From JBGPIK01 sp041484845 (GTDB taxonomy: Bacteria > Desulfobacterota > Binatia > UBA9968), in the NCBI GenBank assembly GCA_041484845.1, contig JBGPIK010000406.1:1-6143 (forward strand): DNA of 6,143 nt, read 5' to 3'. The notes beneath the pieces are model-generated. The model saw only the letters and a program-made list of their open reading frames with translations, made no database searches and was not told the DNA's origin. The first letter of the stretch is position 1. Each line of letters begins with the position of its first letter. This document shows positions 1-5,139 of the stretch, one piece after another. The translations under genes were made by a program, and so were the position numbers.

Positions 1-1
1 A

Positions 2-1783
2 GAAGCGCTGGCGACTCAGGAACACATCATCCGCCTGTACGCGAACGAAGGTCAAGTCCTCAAGCGGCAGGGAAGCCAACACGGCCAGGTGGCTCCGGCA
101 AAAATGTTTCCGTGCAGCGACGGCTACGTCTATCTTTACGTAACGAGACAGCACTGGAAACTTTTTCTCGACGTGTGGAAGGATCATCCGGCCGAGATGG
201 ATGGTTCCGAGTGGCTGAACAATTTATATCGCCGCGCCCATGTGGATAAAATCAACCCGGCGGTTGAGGCCTTCACGCGACAATACACAAGGGACGAGTT
301 GACCAACCTGATGCAAGCGCACGGTGTCCCTTGTGTGCCGGTCAACACTCCTTTGGGCTTTGCCGGCGACGAACACGTGCAAAGCCGCGAGTTTATCGCC
401 GCGGTTGAGCATGCGGGCTTCGGCAGCGCCAAACAGCCGGCGGCGCCGTTCGTCATCGACGGTTTGCGCCTGCCTCTTCACAGCATTCCAGTGTTGGATA
501 GCTGGCGGGAAACTGAAGGTGAGAAAATGTCCGCGCCTCGCACCGGTTCCAGATCTGCGGCACAGAGCACGCGCGGCGATAACGGACCTCTCGATGGCAT
601 GCGCATCGTGAGCTTTGATCATGTGCTCGCAGGACCGTACGGTACGACCATTCTGGCGGAACTGGGCGCGGATGTGATCAAAGTGGAGTCGCGCCGCGGC
701 GGAATGGACCCGTTTCGTTTCTTCGGCACCGGCGAGGACCCGAATGTCTCGCCGCGCTTTCTCGAGTTCAATCGTAACAAGCGTTCGCTCACCATCAACC
801 TTAAAAATCCCAAGGGTCCGAAAGTTCTCCTGGATCTCGTCGCAAAATCGGATGCGGTGTTGGACAACTATAGTGTCGACGTTATGGCTCGGCTGGGTCT
901 GGCCTATGAAGATCTATGCAGGGTGAATCCGGATATTATCAACTTGCGCATGCCGGGATTGGGTTGCACCGGGCCGAAGCGATATTTCTCGACGGTGGGT
1001 ACGAATATCACGTCGTTTACCGGACTCACGTACTTGTGGAATCATCCGGGCGTGACTGATCCTCCGATCGGTTCGCAAACCGTTTTCCCTGATTATGTAT
1101 CCGGCGTCCTGTGCGCGATCATCATCATCTCCGGCGTGCTCTATCGCGATCGCCGGAAAAAGGGCGCCTTCATCGACATGGCGCAATCAGAAGCCACCGC
1201 ATTCATGATCGGCCCGAGTTTGATGGAGGCCGTGGCTTCGGGTCGTGATCCGGAGCCGATCGGCAACGCGTCGGTCACCAGCGCGCCCCACGATTGCTAC
1301 CCGTGTAAAGGGGAAGATCGCTGGTGCGTGATTACCGTGGAGGACGACCAGCAATGGGCGGCGCTGGCGAAAAAGCTCGGGCCCGAGGTCGAACAGGATC
1401 AACACTTCTTAAGCGTTGAGAATCGGCTCAAACACCGCGACGAGTTGGAGCGCATTATCGAGCGGTGGACTCGCGAACGTGATGGCCAGGAAATCATGAA
1501 TCAGTTGCAGCAGGTGGGAGTGCCCTGTGGCGCGGTGCAAGATGGCGCCGATCTCAACGCGGATCCGCATCTCAAGGAACGGGGATTTATCGTCGCGGTG
1601 GAGAATGAACGGCTCGGACGAGTGGTGTTGCCGAGTTTTCCGCTCCGCTTTGTCAACGCCACGCTCACGCGCAGATGGGAATTCCCGGTGCTCGGACGCG
1701 ACAGCGATGCCGTGCTCCGGGACGTCGTCGGCTACAGCGAAGAAACCATCGCAGCGCATCATCGCGACGGCGTACTCGAATAA
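2..1783 (+). CDS. Tandem two-domain family III (CaiB/BaiF) CoA-transferase, 5' partial
   Basis: Family III CoA-transferases move CoA between acyl-CoAs and free carboxylates through an Asp-anhydride/thioester intermediate in the cytoplasm. The frame is open from base 2 (593 codons before TAA), so the true start lies upstream; the GTG at 89 has no convincing ribosome site and lies inside conserved sequence. Bases 2 to about 500 encode the C-terminal part of a first CaiB domain (EAL..., then FPCSDGYVYLYV and VPCVPVNT). By comparison with domain 2, its catalytic Asp should lie a few codons left of the edge. A low-complexity Ser/Arg/Gly linker (about 530-585) leads to a complete second domain from 587: LDGMRIVSF, GPYGTTILAELGADVIKVE, FNRNKRSLTINLK, GLGCTGP, and FIDMAQSEA with the likely nucleophile Asp encoded at 1175-1177. 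The full protein would be roughly 780-800 aa, about twice a single-domain enzyme; DddD is a known tandem example. Only 21 bp separate it from the next gene, so co-transcription is likely. The substrate cannot be read from sequence. Confidence 0.92.
   Translation, partial: EALATQEHIIRLYANEGQVLKRQGSQHGQVAPAKMFPCSDGYVYLYVTRQHWKLFLDVWKDHPAEMDGSEWLNNLYRRAHVDKINPAVEAFTRQYTRDELTNLMQAHGVPCVPVNTPLGFAGDEHVQSREFIAAVEHAGFGSAKQPAAPFVIDGLRLPLHSIPVLDSWRETEGEKMSAPRTGSRSAAQSTRGDNGPLDGMRIVSFDHVLAGPYGTTILAELGADVIKVESRRGGMDPFRFFGTGEDPNVSPRFLEFNRNKRSLTINLKNPKGPKVLLDLVAKSDAVLDNYSVDVMARLGLAYEDLCRVNPDIINLRMPGLGCTGPKRYFSTVGTNITSFTGLTYLWNHPGVTDPPIGSQTVFPDYVSGVLCAIIIISGVLYRDRRKKGAFIDMAQSEATAFMIGPSLMEAVASGRDPEPIGNASVTSAPHDCYPCKGEDRWCVITVEDDQQWAALAKKLGPEVEQDQHFLSVENRLKHRDELERIIERWTRERDGQEIMNQLQQVGVPCGAVQDGADLNADPHLKERGFIVAVENERLGRVVLPSFPLRFVNATLTRRWEFPVLGRDSDAVLRDVVGYSEETIAAHHRDGVLE
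516..529 (+). promoter_or_regulatory. Possible internal ribosome site and start for CoA-transferase domain 2
   Basis: AAGGTGA (516-522) lies just before an in-frame ATG at 527-529, with 7 nt between AAGG and the ATG. The ATG is located in the interdomain linker. Initiation here would yield a 418-aa polypeptide, a normal length for a stand-alone CaiB/BaiF subunit. This could be chance, since it is inside an uninterrupted reading frame. Confidence 0.25.
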
Positions 1784-1793
1784 ACAAGATCAA

Positions 1794-1798
1794 AGAGG
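1794..1798 (+). promoter_or_regulatory. Ribosome binding site that sets the start of the first binding protein
   Basis: AGAGG (within AAAGAGG) ends 6 nt before ATG 1805, which is good spacing. A TTG at 1799 is in the same frame but directly abuts this site, so it cannot use it. ATG 1805 also puts the signal peptide start in register with the downstream paralogue. Confidence 0.7.
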
Positions 1799-1804
1799 TT
1801 GGCT

Positions 1805-2839
1805 ATGCGGGTCGTACTTCTGGCCGTCGTGTTCTTCTTCGGTTCAATTTCATTCGCCGCCGCGCAATCGAAATCTTTGGCCGATCTCGCTAATTATCGC
1901 GGCGCCGATAGGGAAGAAATGCTCAAGGCCGGCGCCAAAAAAGAAGGAAAATTCGTCTGGTACACCAGCCTGACGGCGCACCGAGATATCGCCAACGTAT
2001 TTGAGGCCAAGTATCCGGGCGTTAAAGTCGAGACTTACCGAGCCGGCCCTTCGGATCTGACCCGACGGCTGCTTAGCGAAGCGCAATCGAAGCGCGGCAT
2101 CGCGGACATCATTGAAACCACCCCGCCGACGCTGATCATGATGCGCGACGAAAAGCTGCTCATGCCGTATTTCTCGCCGTATCTGGCCGCTTACCCCGAG
2201 GAAGCAAAAGAATACGCCGACAAGACGCGCGTCTATTGGGCCACGGATCGCGAGTCGATGATCAGCCTCGGTTACAATAAAAATATGGTGCGGGCAAGCG
2301 AGGTTCCGAAAAGCTTCGCCGATTTAGTCAGACCCGAGAACAAGGGCAAAGTGGCGGTGAGCGGAGATACCACCGGCGTTCGATTCCTCGGCGCCATGAT
2401 CAAAGCCAAAGGTGAAGAAATTCTTAAACCGCTCAGGGCGTTGGACTTGAAAATGCACATGATTTCCGGCGGTGCGATGCACGAGCTCATGGCTGCGGGC
2501 GAAATGCCTATGTCCATTTCGATCTTTCGTAATCATGTGCTCGCGGCGAAGGCGAAAGGTGCGCCGACGGAATGGGTTCCGCTGGATTTGGTGCCGACGA
2601 ACGCCGGTGGGGTGGCGATACCGGTTTCTACCAACACTCCCTATGCGGCGCTGCTGTTTGCGGATTTTCTGCTCAGCCCCGACGGACAAAAGATTTTTGA
2701 AGAGAAATTCCGCTTCGCGACATCGACCAAGAACTATGGCTTCAAACGCTGGTATCCCGAGAAAGGATTGACTCTGGACCAGTACGAGAAAGCCGAAGAT
2801 CGCTGGAAAAAGCTGCTAATGGACTTAGTAAGGAAATGA
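1805..2839 (+). CDS. Periplasmic solute-binding protein, AfuA/FbpA-like (copy 1)
   Basis: This is an extracellular solute-binding protein of the type that delivers a ligand to an ABC permease; 344 aa. Residues 1-20 are a signal peptide: a short basic start, the hydrophobic stretch VVLLAVVFFF, then FAAA|Q. There is no Cys at the cleavage site, so it should be soluble in the periplasm. The mature start QSKSLADLANYRG, the strand KEGKFVWYTSLT (47-57) with the YPGVKVETYRA segment (70-80), and LLFADFLLSPDGQKIFEEKF (283-302) are typical of the iron(III)/thiamine/polyamine-like binding fold (COG1840 type). Where ferric-binding proteins carry a Tyr-Tyr iron dyad after a GE(I/V) turn, this protein reads GEMPMSISIFRNHV, so iron binding is not supported. 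The C-terminal tail (311-344, YGFKRWYPEKG...) is basic and probably helical. It follows the CoA-transferase by 21 bp and precedes a close paralogue. No permease or ATPase is adjacent; the ligand is unknown. Confidence 0.9.
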   Translation: MRVVLLAVVFFFGSISFAAAQSKSLADLANYRGADREEMLKAGAKKEGKFVWYTSLTAHRDIANVFEAKYPGVKVETYRAGPSDLTRRLLSEAQSKRGIADIIETTPPTLIMMRDEKLLMPYFSPYLAAYPEEAKEYADKTRVYWATDRESMISLGYNKNMVRASEVPKSFADLVRPENKGKVAVSGDTTGVRFLGAMIKAKGEEILKPLRALDLKMHMISGGAMHELMAAGEMPMSISIFRNHVLAAKAKGAPTEWVPLDLVPTNAGGVAIPVSTNTPYAALLFADFLLSPDGQKIFEEKFRFATSTKNYGFKRWYPEKGLTLDQYEKAEDRWKKLLMDLVRK

Positions 2840-2883
2840 TGAGCGCCGCCTGAATGCACACTCTTTTGTAAATTCTGCTCTCT

Positions 2884-2897
2884 TTCGGTTATCCGAA
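2884..2897 (+). other. Small perfect hairpin between the two binding-protein genes
   Basis: TTCGG (2884-2888) and CCGAA (2893-2897) are perfect inverted arms around the loop TTAT. No T-run follows, so this is not a convincing intrinsic terminator. The rest of the 109-bp spacer (2840-2948) shows no clear promoter, only the ribosome site for the next gene. Confidence 0.3.
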
Positions 2898-2937
2898 CGA
2901 CGACCCCGAGATCTTAGCATTGTGTACGACATCATCC

Positions 2938-2942
2938 GGAGA
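2938..2942 (+). promoter_or_regulatory. Ribosome binding site of the second binding protein
   Basis: GGAGA ends 6 nt before ATG 2949. An in-frame GTG at 2922 would put nine extra residues, including DIIRR, before the signal peptide and lies upstream of this site. ATG 2949 gives a protein of the same length and signal-peptide register as copy 1, so it is chosen. Confidence 0.7.
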
Positions 2943-2948
2943 ATTCCC

Positions 2949-3983
2949 ATGAAAATTCCGCTCTTCACTGTCGGCTGTTTTTTAGCCCTGGTTACCGTCG
3001 CTAGCGCGCAGTCTAAATCGGTGACGGAGCTTGCCAACTATCGTGGCGGCGATCGCGAAGAAATGCTTAAGTCGGGTGCCAAGAAGGAAGGGAAAGTGAC
3101 CTGGTATACGAGCCTGACTGCGCATCGGGATATTGCCAATGTATTCGAAGCCAAATATCCGGGCGTTAAAGTCGAGACCTATCGAGCCGCTTCCGCGGAT
3201 CTCTTGCGCAGAATTCTATCCGAGGCGCAGTCGCGGCGCAGCTTCGCCGATTTGATCGAGACGACGCCGCCGACGCTGATGGTGATGCGAGATAATAAGT
3301 TGCTCTTGCCCTATTTCTCGCCCCACTTGGCAATCTATCCCGAGGATTCGAAAGAGGAGGCCGATAAGACGAGAGTTTATTGGACCACGGATCGGGAATC
3401 GCTCGTGGGTCTTGGTTTTAACAAGAACATGATCCGGGCCGCGGATGTGCCCAAAACTTTTGCCGAGCTGGTGAAGCTGGAAAACAAAGGTAAGATTGCC
3501 GTGAGCGGGGACTCGACGGGGGTGCGCTTTCTCGGCGCCATGATTAAAGCGAAAGGCGAAGACTTTCTAAGGCAGCTCAAAGGGCTGGAAATAAAAATGC
3601 ATATGATCTCGGGCGGGGCGATGCACGAATTGTTGGCTGCAGGCGAGATGCCCATGTCGATTACCATTTTTCGCAATCATGTGCTTATGGCCCAGAGCCG
3701 GGGGGCGCCGACCGAATGGGTGCCCTTGGATCTGGTGCCGACGAATGCGGGCGGCGTCGCGCTCCCGGCAGGCAGCGGTAATCCTCACGCGGCATTGTTA
3801 TTGGCGGATTTTCTACTCAGCCCGGAGGGGCAGAAGATTGTCGAGGAGAAATTTCGCTTCGCAAGCTCGACAAAAAACTATGGTTTCAAACGTTGGTATC
3901 CTGAAAAAGGTTTAACCACCGAACAGTACGAAAAGACTCAAGATCGATGGAAGAAGCTCCTGATGGAGTTGGTCCGAAGATAG
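2949..3983 (+). CDS. Periplasmic solute-binding protein, AfuA/FbpA-like (copy 2, paralogue)
   Basis: This is a tandem paralogue of the preceding gene, with the same 344-aa length and an ungapped alignment. Counting by eye gives about 70 differences in 324 mature residues, roughly 78% identity. The signal peptides (1-20, ending ASA|Q) are far more diverged. Cys10 lies in the hydrophobic core, not at a lipobox, so this too should be a soluble periplasmic protein. Residues 52-80 (WYTSLTAHRD to VETYRA) are identical in both copies, as are the segments around KMHMISGGAMHEL, TEWVPLDLVPTNAGGVA and STKNYGFKRWYPEKGL. Substitutions cluster at 81-85 and 274-280 (VSTNTPY versus AGSGNPH). The iron Tyr dyad is absent here as well (IFRNHV). 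Most DNA differences look synonymous, pointing to an old duplication kept under purifying selection. The copies probably bind the same or closely related ligands, but this is inference. A 217-bp gap follows before the next gene. Confidence 0.9.
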   Translation: MKIPLFTVGCFLALVTVASAQSKSVTELANYRGGDREEMLKSGAKKEGKVTWYTSLTAHRDIANVFEAKYPGVKVETYRAASADLLRRILSEAQSRRSFADLIETTPPTLMVMRDNKLLLPYFSPHLAIYPEDSKEEADKTRVYWTTDRESLVGLGFNKNMIRAADVPKTFAELVKLENKGKIAVSGDSTGVRFLGAMIKAKGEDFLRQLKGLEIKMHMISGGAMHELLAAGEMPMSITIFRNHVLMAQSRGAPTEWVPLDLVPTNAGGVALPAGSGNPHAALLLADFLLSPEGQKIVEEKFRFASSTKNYGFKRWYPEKGLTTEQYEKTQDRWKKLLMELVRR

Positions 3984-4010
3984 GGCGCCGACCTTTGCAC
4001 GGCTTACCGA

Positions 4011-4040
4011 TTGACAGCTTTGTCTCAACTGGGGTAGAGC
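4011..4040 (+). promoter_or_regulatory. Weak candidate sigma-70-type promoter upstream of the crotonase
   Basis: A perfect -35 hexamer TTGACA (4011-4016) is followed after 18 bp by TAGAGC (4035-4040), which matches only half of the -10 consensus. The location in a 217-bp spacer before a gene with a very strong ribosome site makes a promoter plausible. The poor -10 keeps confidence low. Confidence 0.22.
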
Positions 4041-4120
4041 ATCGAAGAGAGCGGACTCGTTTTGCCAAGAAATGCCGTAAGAAAAACAAAAGGATGACTT
4101 TGCCACTGCCCCACCTCTTT

Positions 4121-4142
4121 CCTCCCCCGCGCACGGGGGAGG
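4121..4142. repeat. GC-rich palindrome, REP-like; possible end-of-transcript hairpin
   Basis: CCTCCCCC (4121-4128) and GGGGGAGG (4135-4142) are perfect 8-bp inverted arms around the loop GCGCAC; T4120-A4143 adds a pair. Flanking pyrimidine-rich (from about 4109) and purine-rich (to about 4156) sequence could extend it imperfectly. There is no T-run on either side, so it is not a classical intrinsic terminator. The motif resembles dispersed intergenic palindromes common in environmental bacterial genomes. It could stabilise the 3' end of the upstream transcript. Confidence 0.6.
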
Positions 4143-4186
4143 ATGAAGGAGGGGGAGCAATCAGAAGAATCAAAACTTAATTATTT

Positions 4187-4193
4187 AAGGAGG
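4187..4193 (+). promoter_or_regulatory. Near-perfect Shine-Dalgarno of the crotonase gene
   Basis: AAGGAGG, extended to TAAGGAGG with the preceding T, matches the 16S rRNA tail over eight bases and ends 7 nt before ATG 4201. It sits in a local AT-rich stretch (about 4162-4188) that should keep it unstructured. It is the strongest ribosome site in the window and suggests high translation of this gene. Confidence 0.85.
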
Positions 4194-4200
4194 ATGGGTT

Positions 4201-5019
4201 ATGGCCGACTATCAAACACTTTTGGTGAACAAGAATGACGGGGTAACGACGATTACGTTTAATCGTCCGGAAAAGCGCAATGCGATGAGTCCCCAGCTCC
4301 ACCGCGAGATGTATGACTTGCTTACCGATCTGCGTTACGACAAAGAAACGCGGGTCATCATCATTACGGGAGCCGGCGAAAGTTTCTGCGCGGGGCAGGA
4401 CCTCAAGCAATACTTTATCGAGATGGATTCACAGCCGGATCGCGTGCGCGATGAGGTAAGAGAAAAATCGCGCCAATGGCGCAATGAGATTCTGCGCAAA
4501 ATGCCGCAGCCGGTTATCGCAAAAATCAATGGGTGGGTGTTTGGCGGCGGATTCACCGTCGTGACCGGTTGCGATATCGCAATCGCGGCGGATGATATTC
4601 GACTCGGTTTATCCGAAGTGAATTTCGGCCACTTCCCCGGCGGCGAGGTGACCATCGTCTTAACGGAGCACTTGCAGCCGAAGCACGGGCTTTACTACGC
4701 GCTCACCGGGAAAACCATGAGCGCTCAAGAAGCGGAGCGCATCGGTTTGATTACGAAGGCTGTGCCGCGCGCCGATTTGGACAAAGAGGTCATGGAGATT
4801 GCCAATAACCTAAAAGAAAAAGCCCCGTCGGCGCTGAACGCCGTCAAAGAGGCGTGGTACTACACTTTCTATTCCAACCCGGAAGTCGCCTACGAGATAT
4901 CCGGATTGATTTCCGACAAAGCCAAACTGGCGATCGGCGGCAGGCCGGGGTTGCAGCAGTTTGCGCGTAAAGAGTATCGGCCCGGCCTCGGTTCGTACAA
5001 GGTTGAAGAGAAGAAGTAG
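4201..5019 (+). CDS. Enoyl-CoA hydratase/isomerase family protein, HCHL-like (hydroxycinnamoyl-CoA hydratase/lyase)
   Basis: This is a 272-aa crotonase-fold protein, cytoplasmic with no signal peptide. Crotonase hallmarks are FNRPEKRNAMSP (20-31), the first oxyanion-hole strand SFCAGQDLKQYF (61-72), the second NGWVFGGGF (110-118), and GLSEVNFG (136-143). From memory it follows Pseudomonas HCHL closely along its length (NRPEKRNAMSP, DLK-x-YF, NGW-x-FGGGF, GLSE-(I/V)-N, YY-x(2)-TGKT, C-terminal PGL-x-x-YK), with a constant offset of 4 residues. HCHL hydrates and cleaves 4-hydroxycinnamoyl-CoAs to a benzaldehyde plus acetyl-CoA. Glu139 matches its catalytic Glu143. Thr119 replaces Ser123, at the site where classical hydratases carry a second Glu. 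Tyr71 matches Tyr75. Ungapped, Gly235 falls at Tyr239, so the phenol-binding partner may be missing. Alternatives are a plain enoyl-CoA hydratase or a lyase for another acyl-CoA. Its next neighbour encodes an acyl-CoA dehydrogenase, consistent with consecutive steps. Crotonase fold is near certain; HCHL function is about 0.6. Confidence 0.93.
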   Translation: MADYQTLLVNKNDGVTTITFNRPEKRNAMSPQLHREMYDLLTDLRYDKETRVIIITGAGESFCAGQDLKQYFIEMDSQPDRVRDEVREKSRQWRNEILRKMPQPVIAKINGWVFGGGFTVVTGCDIAIAADDIRLGLSEVNFGHFPGGEVTIVLTEHLQPKHGLYYALTGKTMSAQEAERIGLITKAVPRADLDKEVMEIANNLKEKAPSALNAVKEAWYYTFYSNPEVAYEISGLISDKAKLAIGGRPGLQQFARKEYRPGLGSYKVEEKK

Positions 5020-5057
5020 CGGCGTTCAAACCATTCGCACCAAGACGCAATGAATTT

Positions 5058-5094
5058 GCGCCCCCGGATGCGCATGTGATTGGCGTAGGGGCGC
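5058..5094 (+). other. Alternative hairpin competing with the downstream palindrome
   Basis: GCGCCCC (5058-5064) is the exact reverse complement of GGGGCGC (5088-5094), with a 23-nt loop. Its 3' arm overlaps the 5' arm of the 5089-5108 palindrome, so the two structures exclude each other in RNA. The geometry is attenuator-like, but no T-run or leader peptide is apparent, so function is unproven. Confidence 0.3.
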
Positions 5095-5108
5095 GATTCA
5101 TCGCGCCC
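5089..5108. repeat. Perfect 9-bp palindrome in the crotonase-dehydrogenase spacer
   Basis: GGGCGCGAT (5089-5097) and ATCGCGCCC (5100-5108) are perfect inverted arms around TC. The preceding GTAG (5085-5088) together with this palindrome resembles short dispersed intergenic repeats seen in many environmental genomes (from memory). It lies 20 nt before the next ribosome site and lacks a T-run, so it is more likely a REP-like element or mRNA-stabilising hairpin than a terminator. Confidence 0.6.
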
Positions 5109-5128
5109 GAAGACCCGAGGCCGGCGGC

Positions 5129-5133
5129 GGAGG
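5129..5133 (+). promoter_or_regulatory. Ribosome binding site of the acyl-CoA dehydrogenase
   Basis: GGAGG ends 3 nt before ATG 5137 and 6 nt before the adjacent in-frame ATG 5140. The second ATG has the better spacing and gives the family-typical start MDFNLPEE, so 5140 is preferred. The difference is one Met. Confidence 0.75.
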
Positions 5134-5139
5134 ATCATG

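Noticed and set aside
89..91. GTG at 89 as the start of the CoA-transferase
   Set aside because: The frame stays open to the left edge and the codons before 89 encode typical CaiB-family sequence, so the gene begins outside the window.
1799..1807. TTG at 1799 as the start of the first binding protein
   Set aside because: It directly abuts the AAAGAGG ribosome site; ATG 1805 has correct spacing and matches the paralogue's signal-peptide register.
2922..2948. GTG at 2922 as the start of the second binding protein
   Set aside because: It would place nine residues before the signal peptide and lies upstream of the well-placed GGAGA; ATG 2949 restores the same length as copy 1.
1805..3983. Recent duplication or assembly artefact creating the two binding-protein genes
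   Set aside because: Protein differences are spread over the whole length and silent sites are heavily diverged; signal peptides and flanks are unrelated, so both copies are genuine and old.
4121..4142. Rho-independent terminator at the GC-rich palindrome
   Set aside because: The stem is strong but no run of T follows on either strand, so only a REP-like or stabilising hairpin is claimed.
3886..4173. Minus-strand open frames over the end of the second binding protein and the following spacer
   Set aside because: Their translations are low-complexity Pro/Ser/Gly from the palindrome and antisense to the binding-protein gene; no family resemblance.
3947..4180. Plus-strand 77-codon open frame spanning the end of copy 2 and the spacer
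   Set aside because: It overlaps the real gene in another frame, its tail is translated repeat sequence, and it has no convincing ribosome site or recognisable domain.
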